In this document: one piece after another, positions 1 to 8,362 of the stretch
Layout of the letters: every line of letters begins with the position of its first letter
Numbering within the stretch: position 1 is the stretch's first letter
Source of the DNA: Bacteroidota bacterium
GTDB lineage: Bacteria > Bacteroidota > Bacteroidia > 2-12-FULL-35-15
Direction of reading: 5' to 3'
DNA: 64,000 nucleotides
NCBI GenBank assembly: GCA_003151815.1
Contig: PLYN01000008.1
Span: 17,231 to 81,230 of the forward strand
The notes under the pieces: generated by a model
Seen by the model: only the letters and a program-made list of their open reading frames with translations
Database searches by the model: none
Told to the model about the DNA's origin: nothing
Program-made: the position numbers and the translations under genes

Positions 1-50
1 GGTTTCTCTTTATTCAAAAAATTATAATACTATCGGGGAGCGAAAAATTA

Positions 51-1709
51 TTAGTTTGAAATAATAATTTTTTTGGTAATTCTATCCTTCGTTTTTGTAT
101 CCACTATTTCAATAACATATAATCCCGGAGGAATATTTTTTACATCAACAGTTACCTTATCATTAAATATATCTGTATTTAAAATCGTTTGTCCCGCAAT
201 GTTGTATATACGTCCGGCATATACCGATTTTTTTGAAACATAAATATTAACAATATCAGAAGCGGGGTTAGGATAAATAAAAGTTTGAATAGATGGTGCA
301 ACTATATCTTTTATGCCGACTTGAAGCAATGGCTCATTTGCCAACAATGATTTTACATCAATAGTATCATCTCCTGCTCTATAGTCTACCCAAAGAAATG
401 AATCAAAAAGCATTTCATTTGCAGTACTTTGTCCAAAAGATACGTCTACAGGGGCACCCGGAAGATGAGGATTATTTACTGTGTTATCATAAGTATGCTC
501 CGTTTTCAATGTATATCCTACTGGAATTTTTAAAAGGTGGGGATAATAGTAATTCCCCTGCCAATTATAATTCCAGTCACTGATCCTGATAACCGGAATG
601 GTATCAGTTCCACTGGAAGCATATAACTTCATTTTTGTACAAACATTGTGAGAATGCGGGTTTGCAGAAAACAGAGACATCGCTGTAGTAGGTTGTGCAG
701 GATGCGCCGGAAGAGCAGAAGTAGTAGAAATTGCAGTAATTAGTGTCACCGCATTTTTTGGAATAGGAGCAGGACCGAAATTAAAACCCGGTATGCCACC
801 CCAATTTTGTAACATCGTCTCTGAATGCATAGGGCGCATTCCTGCTGTATCTCCAACAGCATAAAAGAACAAACGGATTTTAGTAGTATCCAGTTTACCT
901 CCACTTCCTGGAGCATAATGTATCTGGAAGATAAAATTAGAACCTTTTGGGATTCGAATACCTGTTTTAAATGTAGGGTCATTTGGGAAAACTGTTGGGG
1001 GCGCTCCGGCAGACCATCCTCCTATTCCAATTTGACCGGGTTGTTGACCACAATTACCACTTGTATCTACGTCTGAAGCAACATATCCATTAGTATCAAC
1101 ACTCATTACCACATGATGAACAATATTTCCTGCACTACCATTAACAAATTCTCCTGGAAGGATTTCAAAAGCGCGCAACCATCTGTCTTGTTTTAAGTTA
1201 GTAGCAACCGAAAAGCAGTCGTATGGATTACTATTACTTGGAGTTGAATTACTATGAAAGGTTGGTATTTTAAGTGTCAGGTCAGCTACTCCATTTAACT
1301 GATACTCCATTGAACCATAGGCTGGGGCATGAGGAACAAGAGCAGTATCGCCTTGTGGAGCGCCATTAGTAACCCATTGAATGATTGCGTTTTTTTCGAC
1401 AGCCGTTAAAACATTTTCTTGCAAAAATCTGGCACCTTTGTGTCCACTGGTAATATATGAGGTATCGGCATGCCATGGAGGCATCAATATTCCATTTTTA
1501 CCTTGCACTGCATTACCAATAGCTGTGGCCCAAGCCGAAGCCCCATTAAAATCCATTAATGAAAAAGGTGCTCCTCCTCCATCATGATGGCAAACTGTAC
1601 AATGTTTATAAAAAATACTGGCAACATCATTATAAGAAGTTGTTTGTCCTTGAACTTTGGGACTGAAATATAATCCTGCGAAAAGGAGTATTGTAGAAAA
1701 TTTTTTCAT
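51..1709 (-). CDS. T9SS-secreted cytochrome c / copper type II monooxygenase-like protein
   Basis: 552 aa with an N-terminal signal peptide (about residues 1-22). A c-type haem site CTVCH lies at residues 37-41, with a possible axial Met in LMPPWH (M76). The middle resembles the peptidylglycine/dopamine monooxygenase fold: an HH pair (H198, H199), QIHY (H264), HSH (H352, H354) and NEM (M433), which match the order of the two copper sites of that family. The last 75 or so residues, from YPNPASD (479) to the end, are a type A T9SS sorting domain, so the protein should reach the cell surface. It is the last gene of a minus-strand run beginning with a sigma factor. The substrate is unknown. The domain calls are from motifs; enzyme activity is inferred. 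Confidence 0.8.
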   Translation of the reverse strand: MKKFSTILLFAGLYFSPKVQGQTTSYNDVASIFYKHCTVCHHDGGGAPFSLMDFNGASAWATAIGNAVQGKNGILMPPWHADTSYITSGHKGARFLQENVLTAVEKNAIIQWVTNGAPQGDTALVPHAPAYGSMEYQLNGVADLTLKIPTFHSNSTPSNSNPYDCFSVATNLKQDRWLRAFEILPGEFVNGSAGNIVHHVVMSVDTNGYVASDVDTSGNCGQQPGQIGIGGWSAGAPPTVFPNDPTFKTGIRIPKGSNFIFQIHYAPGSGGKLDTTKIRLFFYAVGDTAGMRPMHSETMLQNWGGIPGFNFGPAPIPKNAVTLITAISTTSALPAHPAQPTTAMSLFSANPHSHNVCTKMKLYASSGTDTIPVIRISDWNYNWQGNYYYPHLLKIPVGYTLKTEHTYDNTVNNPHLPGAPVDVSFGQSTANEMLFDSFLWVDYRAGDDTIDVKSLLANEPLLQVGIKDIVAPSIQTFIYPNPASDIVNIYVSKKSVYAGRIYNIAGQTILNTDIFNDKVTVDVKNIPPGLYVIEIVDTKTKDRITKKIIISN

Positions 1710-1819
1710 ATTTTTTTATTTTTAATAATTAATCTAATATACATAAATCGTATTCTTTAATAACAGACTACAAATTCATATACGTAAATGAAAAACAAAA
1801 GGTTGGGTTTAAAACTATT

Positions 1820-2959
1820 TTATTTATAGCCTACAGAAAAAACAGCATCCACATCATTCATAATAATGAATCTATATCCATTATAAAGAGTGCAGGAAAA
1901 TTTTACATGGATTTTTTTTGTTGCAACTCCATTGGGATTATTTAAATAATCTTCAACAGAAATTATTTTAAACATACTTCGAGAAGATGGTTGGTTGTTA
2001 CTTTTTGATGTCCACAATGTACCGGCAGCATCCGTCCACTCAATAGCTACATTACCTAAGTTCATTGGATTTACCAATGGTGTGGGCGATGGCAAAATAA
2101 AAGAAGATGAACAATTTGTATTTGAATTAATAGGTATATTCATGTATTGAATACCTGAAACCCCCATTACATCTGTCATGGTAAGTGATGCTTGGTAAAC
2201 TCCGGAAGCAGAATACTTATGCGATGGACTAATAGACGTAGAAGTATTGCCATCACCAAAGTCCCAAGAATATGTATACGGTGGAATCCCTCCAATTGGT
2301 ATAGGAGAAAGGAAAACAGTATCTCCAACAATCGTTACCTGAAATTGCGGAAGAAAAGAATTTCCTGTTTGTCCGAATTGTATATTATTTGTTATAGTTG
2401 ATGAGCAACCGGTTGTTGATTCGGTAGTTAATGACACTTTATAAACTCCCGGATGCAAATATTTGTGAACTGCAGTAGAAGAAGTTAAAACAGCCTTAGT
2501 TCCATCACCAAAATCCCAATTAAATGATTGAGCGGTTCCATTTTTGAAAACACTGATAAAGATATTGCTGTATTGTGATGAAGCTCCTGAAGGTGCTGCG
2601 AAGGCATAATATCCGGGAACAATTGCACTGTCAATAGTTGTTGGAGAAACCGAAAATTGCTGATAATCTTTTATTGAAATTTTCAATGAATTTCCACAAC
2701 CTCCTGTACAATTTTGAGGTTTCAATTCACCAATAAAATCATATACACCATTAGAGTCAAGAGAATAAGATGTGTACATAAAATAATTGTTCCCTCCTGC
2801 CTGAAGAGATATAGGAGTACCATCTATATTGCCTGTGAAAGAGAAAACAGGTGTTGCTGATGATGCTCCTGTTGCCGGCTTTGGATCTTCTTTTTTACAA
2901 GAAGATACTCCGAAAAATAATAAAGCCAAAACCGAAAATAAAAGATTTTTCATATTCAT
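1820..2959 (-). CDS. PKD-domain lipoprotein
   Basis: 379 aa. The signal peptide ends in the lipobox GVSSC (C21) followed by KKED, the charged stretch typical of Bacteroidota surface-exposed lipoproteins. Two PKD repeats are marked by WDFGDG at residues 148-153 and 232-237, each followed by an HKY/GVY strand pattern. A further C-terminal segment of about 100 residues has no recognised domain. An in-frame ATG two codons downstream (2953) is an equally good start. It lies 13 bp after the barrel protein gene and 110 bp before the haem/copper gene, so it is probably in the same transcription unit. Its binding partner is unknown. Confidence 0.8.
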   Translation of the reverse strand: MNMKNLLFSVLALLFFGVSSCKKEDPKPATGASSATPVFSFTGNIDGTPISLQAGGNNYFMYTSYSLDSNGVYDFIGELKPQNCTGGCGNSLKISIKDYQQFSVSPTTIDSAIVPGYYAFAAPSGASSQYSNIFISVFKNGTAQSFNWDFGDGTKAVLTSSTAVHKYLHPGVYKVSLTTESTTGCSSTITNNIQFGQTGNSFLPQFQVTIVGDTVFLSPIPIGGIPPYTYSWDFGDGNTSTSISPSHKYSASGVYQASLTMTDVMGVSGIQYMNIPINSNTNCSSSFILPSPTPLVNPMNLGNVAIEWTDAAGTLWTSKSNNQPSSRSMFKIISVEDYLNNPNGVATKKIHVKFSCTLYNGYRFIIMNDVDAVFSVGYK

Positions 2960-2972
2960 ATTTTACTGTTTT

Positions 2973-4289
2973 TTATAATTTATAAGTCAACATAAATTGT
3001 CCGGAAATATTTCTTTCAAATTTATTTTCATTATAGTAATCATTTTTCTTTATGTCCATTAAACCGTAATTAAAATAGATGGCAGCTCCCAGATTGCCGA
3101 ATAGCTGACGTTTATACCCGAACAACAATCCAACATCATACGTATTGATCCCATTTGAATAACCGGAAGTTTTTTTAGTAACAGAGGCCTGTTTCTCTCC
3201 ATAAACCTCTTTGTAAGTAGTAACAGAATTAGAAGATGTAAAAAGAGCAAACATATTTGCACCCATTATGAAAGAGTTTTTATCGTTCAAATTAAATTTA
3301 GCAAAAACAGGTATTACTGCATAATGCAACTTATTTGTTTTTATTTCGGTAACATCTTTTTGGTAACCAAAATCAAAATTTGAATGAGTAATTATAGTTT
3401 TTACTGCGCCTGAATTAATTGTTAAATAAGTATAATAGACTCCTGTTCCAATTTCGAAATGAGAACTTATTGATTTGGAAATTTCAATTCCTTGAATTGG
3501 ATTAAATGAAAAACTATTTACATAATTTCCTCCCATTGCAGCTGAAAAGGTCCAGGGATGCATTAAAGAGGATTTATTTTTATTTACAATATTTTCAGGA
3601 TCACTTAAAAGTGCAACTGTTTGTATTGAATCCTTTTCAGGAATTATAGTGTTATCCAATTTTTCAAGAAGCGACAACTCCTGTTTGTTTGGTTCTGCAG
3701 CTGTAATACTTGCTGGCAAATGAGTTGTCAGTACCGGTTGAAATTTCAATTTGCGTTGTTTCATTCTGATTCCGGAATTGTGCGATACAAGCTGTCCTGC
3801 ATATGTCCTGTTCTTTCTAATTTTGTTTCCTGATAAATGACCTGTTAAAGCTGGCTCTTCAGCTATTTTTTGTTCAATATTCGTTGATGATCTATCAATT
3901 AATAGATCATTGCTTTTTTCTTTTTTGATGACCTCAGCTATTTCCTTTGTAACAGCATTCGGTTCTCCTTCATTTATTTCTTTTGTTTTATTTTCAGGCT
4001 GAGTTCCTGTGTTTAAAGGTTGTGTATTTGAATTTTCATTTGATGGATTTATAACTTCTACTATTGGGTTGCTTGGTTTTTCGTTCAATTTAATTACAAA
4101 AGGAAGCATTACAATTATACCCAAAACGATCCCTGAGAAAAAAACGAATCCAAATCGTCTTCTCTTTTCTTTTTTTCTGAAAGAGGAGATCATCTCTTCA
4201 GCATTATCCCAGTTCGCCTCATCAAAGGGGAATTCCGCTTCGGAGAACTTAGATGCTATGATGTCTTCAAATTCTTCTTTCTCGTTCAT
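2973..4289 (-). CDS. Membrane-anchored protein with C-terminal outer-membrane-type beta-barrel, partner of the ECF sigma factor
   Basis: 438 aa. Residues 1-45 are charged and soluble. Residues 46-66 form one strong transmembrane helix preceded by KKEKRRR, predicting a cytoplasmic N-terminus. Residues 70-240 are a low-complexity polar linker. Residues 245-438 have alternating strands and end in LTYKL, resembling a PorT-type barrel. The ATG overlaps the sigma gene's stop by 4 bp, suggesting translational coupling. The position is that of an anti-sigma factor, although no known anti-sigma domain is recognisable. One chain with both an inner-membrane helix and a barrel is topologically odd. The barrel assignment rests on pattern only. 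Confidence 0.7.
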   Translation of the reverse strand: MNEKEEFEDIIASKFSEAEFPFDEANWDNAEEMISSFRKKEKRRRFGFVFFSGIVLGIIVMLPFVIKLNEKPSNPIVEVINPSNENSNTQPLNTGTQPENKTKEINEGEPNAVTKEIAEVIKKEKSNDLLIDRSSTNIEQKIAEEPALTGHLSGNKIRKNRTYAGQLVSHNSGIRMKQRKLKFQPVLTTHLPASITAAEPNKQELSLLEKLDNTIIPEKDSIQTVALLSDPENIVNKNKSSLMHPWTFSAAMGGNYVNSFSFNPIQGIEISKSISSHFEIGTGVYYTYLTINSGAVKTIITHSNFDFGYQKDVTEIKTNKLHYAVIPVFAKFNLNDKNSFIMGANMFALFTSSNSVTTYKEVYGEKQASVTKKTSGYSNGINTYDVGLLFGYKRQLFGNLGAAIYFNYGLMDIKKNDYYNENKFERNISGQFMLTYKL

Positions 4290-4849
4290 TGGGTCGAAAC
4301 TTTAAGCGGTGAAACAATTTTTAATATCATTTCTTTCAATTTACCTCTTGAAAAATTAAGGTGCCATTTTGATGTTCCTTCCGACATGTTCAGCATGCCT
4401 GAAATTTCTTTGTGGCTATATCCGTCAATTACAAACAGGTTAAATACTTTTTGGCTTACCGGTGGAAGCTTTGTTATCAATTCGTGTATCTGTTCTATAT
4501 CCATCTTGGCCATTACAGGATTAAGATCAGAATAATCTGCTGTTTCCTTGTAATCATCAACATATTGAATATGTTCAGCATGTTTCTTTTCTTTTCTGTA
4601 CTCATCGATCAAAACATTGATCATTACCTTTCTTATCCATGATTTAAATGGTACTTCGGGTCTGTACTTTTCTAAATTGGTAAGTATTTTAAAGAACCCT
4701 AAATTAAGCATCTCTTTTGCCTCATCGCGTGAATTGGTGTACCTATAACAAACCCCCATGAGGTAGCTATAAGTTAATTTATATAACTCATACTCTGCCC
4801 TCTTTTCCCGATTAATACAAGCTGTAATAAGGTCAAGTTCAACGTTCAT
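4286..4849 (-). CDS. RNA polymerase sigma factor, sigma-70/ECF family
   Basis: 187 aa, the usual length for an ECF sigma. Region 2 is visible around residues 20-90 (RYTNSRDEAKEMLN, then PFKSWIRKVMINVLIDEYRK). Region 4 lies at about 120-175, with the helix-turn-helix YSHKEISGMLNMSEGTSKWH. The arrangement is the common Bacteroidota one of a sigma gene followed by a gene for a single-pass membrane protein, here overlapping by 4 bp. It probably directs transcription of the downstream envelope genes, but no target promoter could be identified from sequence. Confidence 0.93.
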   Translation of the reverse strand: MNVELDLITACINREKRAEYELYKLTYSYLMGVCYRYTNSRDEAKEMLNLGFFKILTNLEKYRPEVPFKSWIRKVMINVLIDEYRKEKKHAEHIQYVDDYKETADYSDLNPVMAKMDIEQIHELITKLPPVSQKVFNLFVIDGYSHKEISGMLNMSEGTSKWHLNFSRGKLKEMILKIVSPLKVSTQ

Positions 4850-4932
4850 GAAAGTAAATATACAAAAAAAGCTGCTTCATTAATAGTAACGAAACAGATT
4901 TTAAAAAGGTTGGGTAGATAGGAGAAAAAATT

Positions 4933-5017
4933 CCGCTTCCCTTCTCCAAATGGAGAAGGTGCCTGACCGCGTGGCGCCTTTAGCTTTAGCGGTGGCGCAA
5001 AGGCGGATGAGGCGTTA
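4933..5017. repeat. Palindromic intergenic element touching the carB stop codon
   Basis: About 80 bp with a hairpin CCTTCTCC-AAATG-GAGAAGG near 4940-4959 and a second GC-rich dyad (GGCGCC with AGGCGG). It ends in GGATGAGGCG next to the carB stop. It looks like a longer, reverse-oriented relative of the CCTCACCCC/CCCTCTCC hairpin family found elsewhere in the window. It could act as an mRNA 3' end for carB. Confidence 0.65.
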
Positions 5018-7831
5018 CTTACTCAAATATAAATTTCTCTCTGAATAGATCGTATGAAAAAACTCATCTGTCAGATCATCAATAAAATAAATAGCTTCTC
5101 CGGTTGATTTCATCTCCGGCCCTAATTCTTTAGTTACTTCAGGGAATTTTTCATAAGAGAATACCGGAATTTTTATTGCATATCCTTTTTTACGTGGATT
5201 AAATTTGAAGTCTTTCACCTTTGCACCTAACATTACTTTGGTTGCATAGTTTACATATGGCTCATCATACGCTTTCGCGATGAAAGGTACAGTACGCGAT
5301 GCGCGGGGATTTGCTTCAATAATATATACCACCTCATCTTTAATAGCAAATTGTATATTGCACAAACCTACTGTTTTCAGAGCAATGGCAATTGTTTTGG
5401 TATGTTGCTCAATTTGTTTCATTACGTTTTCACTCAGATCAAAAGGAGGCAATACTGCATATGAATCTCCGGAATGAATACCTGCAGGCTCAATGTGTTC
5501 CATTATTCCAACAATATAATTATCGGTTCCATCGCAAATGGAATCAGACTCTGCTTCTATTGCTCCTTCTAAAAAATGATCTACCAAAACCTGATTACCG
5601 GGATGATCTTTCAAAAGATTAACAACATGTTGTTCCAGCTCCTGCTCATTAATAACGATCTTCATATTTTGCCCGCCCAATACATAAGAAGGACGAACTA
5701 ACAATGGAAAGCCTAATTCCCTTGATATTTCAACCGCTTGCTCAGCATCTTCAATTACAGCAAATTTTGGATATGGAATATTATGTTCCTTCAAAAGATT
5801 TGAGAAACGTCCTCTGTCTTCCGCAAGATCCAATGATTTATAATCAGTACCAATGATCTTAATTCCATAACGTTCCAGCTTTTCAGCCAATTTAAGCGCT
5901 GTTTGTCCACCAAGCTGAACAATCACGCCTTCCGGTTTTTCATTCAATATAATGTCATAAATATGTTCCCAGAAAACAGGTTCGAAATATAATTTATCGG
6001 CAACATTAAAATCCGTGGAAACTGTTTCAGGATTACAATTGATCATGATGGTTTCGTAACCGCATTCTTTTGCAGCCAATACACCATGCACGCAACTGTA
6101 ATCAAACTCAATACCCTGTCCGATACGGTTAGGACCACTTCCCAGTACAACAACTTTTTTCTTATCAGATGCTATTGATTCGTTCTCATCTTCAAAAGTG
6201 CTGTAGTAATAAGGTGTTTTTGCTTCAAACTCTGCAGCACAGGTATCCACTAATTTGTAAACGCGTTTAATATTCAGATCCTGTCTGCGGTTAAACACTT
6301 CGCTTTCCAGGCATTTCAACAGATGTGCAATTTGTCTGTCGGCATATCCTTTTTGTTTGGCTTCATAAAAAAGATCGCGTGGTAATTGTGGTAATGTATA
6401 TTTGGAAATTTCGCCTTCCAGCAAGATCATCTCTTCGATCTGATTCAAGAACCACGGGTCGATGCGGGTTAATTTTTGTATCGTTTTGATGGATATCCCT
6501 AACTTGATAGCATCATAAATATGGAACAAACGGTTCCAGCTGGGACGTTCAAGGCTTTTCAATAATTCATCCTGATTTTTAACTTCTCTTCCATCAGCGC
6601 CTAAGCCGTTACGTTTAATTTCCAGCGACTGACACGCTTTTTGCAAAGCCTCCTGAAAGCAACGTCCAATGCCCATTACCTCGCCCACCGATTTCATTTG
6701 AAACCCTAATTCGCGGTTAGCGCCTTTAAATTTATCGAAATTCCAGCGAGGAATTTTTACGATTACATAATCCAAAGTAGGTTCAAAAAAAGCAGATGTT
6801 GATTTTGTAATTTGATTTTCCAATTCATCCAAATTAAAGCCGATAGCTAATTTGGCAGCAATTTTTGCGATCGGGTAACCCGTTGCTTTACTTGCTAATG
6901 CTGATGAACGAGAAACACGTGGATTAATTTCAATAGCAATGATATCTTCAGAATCATCAGGGTTAACAGCAAACTGGACATTGCAACCACCGGCAAAGTT
7001 ACCGATAGAACGCATCATCTTAATTGCCAGTGTACGCATTTTTTGAAAGGTTGAGTCCGACAATGTCATAGCAGGCGCAACAGTTATACTATCGCCGGTA
7101 TGAACACCCATTGGATCAAAATTTTCGATAGAGCAGATGATAACAACGTTATCAGCGTTATCACGCAATAGCTCCAACTCATATTCTTTCCAGCCCAGAA
7201 CAGCTTTATCGATCAATACTTCGTGAATTGGTGAAGTATGTAAACCTCTGTCAATTGCTTTGTCAAAATCTTCTTTTACATAAACAACAGCGCCACCACT
7301 TCCTCCAAGAGTAAAGGAAGGACGTATTACCAAGGGGAAACCAAACTCCTGAGCAATTTCTTTACCTTCTAAAAATGAGCGGCATATTTTGGATGGTGCC
7401 ATTCCAACACCAATGGATTCCATGCGTACACGAAATTTATCCCTATCCTCCGTTACCTCTATCGCTTGCACATCAACACCAATCATTCTTACACCATACT
7501 TTTTCCAAACACCCATTTCATCGCATTTCATAGCGAGGTTAAGCGCTGTTTGTCCACCAACGCTAGGTAATACAGCATCGATATCTTTATTTTCTTCTAA
7601 TATTTTAATGATGGATTTTACTTCCAGAGGCAATAAATAAATATTTTCTGCCGTCACTTTATCCGTCATAATTGTTGCCGGATTAGAGTTGATAAGGGTT
7701 ACTTTAACACCTTCTTCCCTCAGCGAGCGCGCTGCCTGGGATCCTGAATAATCAAACTCACAAGCCTGACCAATAACAATTGGTCCGCTTCCTATAATTA
7801 AAACTGATTTTATTGAGTGGTCTCTAGGCAT
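5015..7831 (-). CDS. carB: Carbamoyl-phosphate synthase large subunit, lacking the allosteric domain
   Basis: 938 aa. Makes carbamoyl phosphate for pyrimidine and arginine synthesis from ammonia (delivered by CarA), bicarbonate and two ATP. Two homologous synthetase halves are visible. Each begins with a GSGP nucleotide-binding loop (near residue 14 and again in VVLGSGPNRIGQ) and each carries an ATP-grasp region (RPSFTLGGSGG and RPSYVLGGQ). The proteobacterial protein is about 1070 aa and ends in an MGS-like domain binding UMP and ornithine. Here the chain stops at the end of the second ATP-grasp half (YSERNLYLSK). I recall a similar length in Flavobacteriia, so this looks like a lineage form, not a truncation. 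No carA is present in the window. Confidence 0.97.
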   Translation of the reverse strand: MPRDHSIKSVLIIGSGPIVIGQACEFDYSGSQAARSLREEGVKVTLINSNPATIMTDKVTAENIYLLPLEVKSIIKILEENKDIDAVLPSVGGQTALNLAMKCDEMGVWKKYGVRMIGVDVQAIEVTEDRDKFRVRMESIGVGMAPSKICRSFLEGKEIAQEFGFPLVIRPSFTLGGSGGAVVYVKEDFDKAIDRGLHTSPIHEVLIDKAVLGWKEYELELLRDNADNVVIICSIENFDPMGVHTGDSITVAPAMTLSDSTFQKMRTLAIKMMRSIGNFAGGCNVQFAVNPDDSEDIIAIEINPRVSRSSALASKATGYPIAKIAAKLAIGFNLDELENQITKSTSAFFEPTLDYVIVKIPRWNFDKFKGANRELGFQMKSVGEVMGIGRCFQEALQKACQSLEIKRNGLGADGREVKNQDELLKSLERPSWNRLFHIYDAIKLGISIKTIQKLTRIDPWFLNQIEEMILLEGEISKYTLPQLPRDLFYEAKQKGYADRQIAHLLKCLESEVFNRRQDLNIKRVYKLVDTCAAEFEAKTPYYYSTFEDENESIASDKKKVVVLGSGPNRIGQGIEFDYSCVHGVLAAKECGYETIMINCNPETVSTDFNVADKLYFEPVFWEHIYDIILNEKPEGVIVQLGGQTALKLAEKLERYGIKIIGTDYKSLDLAEDRGRFSNLLKEHNIPYPKFAVIEDAEQAVEISRELGFPLLVRPSYVLGGQNMKIVINEQELEQHVVNLLKDHPGNQVLVDHFLEGAIEAESDSICDGTDNYIVGIMEHIEPAGIHSGDSYAVLPPFDLSENVMKQIEQHTKTIAIALKTVGLCNIQFAIKDEVVYIIEANPRASRTVPFIAKAYDEPYVNYATKVMLGAKVKDFKFNPRKKGYAIKIPVFSYEKFPEVTKELGPEMKSTGEAIYFIDDLTDEFFHTIYSERNLYLSK

Positions 7832-7943
7832 ATCGCTAATTTGAGAATTTGAGAATGAAACAATTTGAGAATGACTACGAAAGTATTGTTTTTCGTGTCT
7901 TTAAGCGTTATATTTTTATTAAAGGTTTTCAACATATTGGGTC

Positions 7944-7974
7944 AAAAAAAATGCTTCTCGCGAGAGAAGCATTT
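7944..7974 (-). terminator. Rho-independent terminator after rpmH
   Basis: Read on the minus strand, a 9-bp stem (ATGCTTCTC with GAGAAGCAT, 4-nt loop; arms 7951-7959 and 7964-7972) is followed by seven T. It lies 45 bp past the rpmH stop and before carB. Confidence 0.85.
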
Positions 7975-8018
7975 AAATTATCTAATTTTCAAATTGACAC
8001 ATTTTCAAATTGATTTTT

Positions 8019-8180
8019 CTATTTATGAGTTTTTTCGTCAGATACTGTTAGTTTTTTTCTTCCTTTAGCTCTGCGAGAAGCTAATACTCTGCGACCATTT
8101 GCAGATGCCATTCTTTCACGAAACCCGTGTTTGTTCGTTCTCTTTTTTCTTGATGGCTGGTAAGTGCGTAATGCTTTCAT
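8019..8180 (-). CDS. rpmH: Ribosomal protein bL34
   Basis: 53 aa, very basic. It begins [20 protein letters not shown] and carries the conserved core [20 protein letters not shown] of bL34, with a short C-terminal extension TVSDEKTHK. It belongs to the large ribosomal subunit. A promoter with both boxes lies upstream (TTTG at 8279-8282 and TATCTTTG at 8253-8260, minus strand, 18-bp spacing), and a strong terminator follows. The dnaA and rnpA genes that often flank rpmH are not here. Confidence 0.97.
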   Translation of the reverse strand: MKALRTYQPSRKKRTNKHGFRERMASANGRRVLASRRAKGRKKLTVSDEKTHK

Positions 8181-8252
8181 TATTTTCCTTATGTTGTGCT
8201 CTTCATCATTTGAAGAACTAATTAATATTTTCTATTTCTCAATTCGGGACTG

Positions 8253-8282
8253 CAAAGATATAAACTTTTTCTATCCGACAAA
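8253..8282 (-). promoter_or_regulatory. Bacteroidota-type promoter of rpmH
   Basis: Minus-strand TTTG (8279-8282), 18 bp, TATCTTTG (8253-8260). It matches the -33 TTTG / -7 TAnnTTTG consensus and leaves a leader of roughly 70 nt. Confidence 0.75.
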
Positions 8283-8335
8283 TTTTTTCTTTAAAACTTC
8301 TTAAAGGTTTGTCAGGAATCAGCATAAAAAAACGA

Positions 8336-8343
8336 TACCTTTG
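8336..8343 (+). promoter_or_regulatory. Promoter -7 box of the ABC transporter gene
   Basis: TACCTTTG, 19 nt before the ATG at 8363. A TTTG at 8308-8311 is a candidate -33 box, although the 24-bp spacing is long. The box lies downstream of a possible TTG start at 8309 and therefore argues for the ATG. Confidence 0.6.
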
Positions 8344-8362
8344 CAACTTAAATTTTTTAGAT

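Noticed and set aside
5015..7831. carB as a truncated pseudogene
   Set aside because: Both ATP-grasp halves are complete, and the missing part corresponds exactly to the allosteric domain, which I recall as absent in Flavobacteriia.
7865..8068. Open frame of 67 codons on the plus strand
   Set aside because: It runs antisense over rpmH and through its terminator; no family resemblance.
8309..8362. Upstream TTG start for the ABC transporter
   Set aside because: The TAnnTTTG promoter box lies downstream of that TTG, and the sequence from ATG 8363 fits better.
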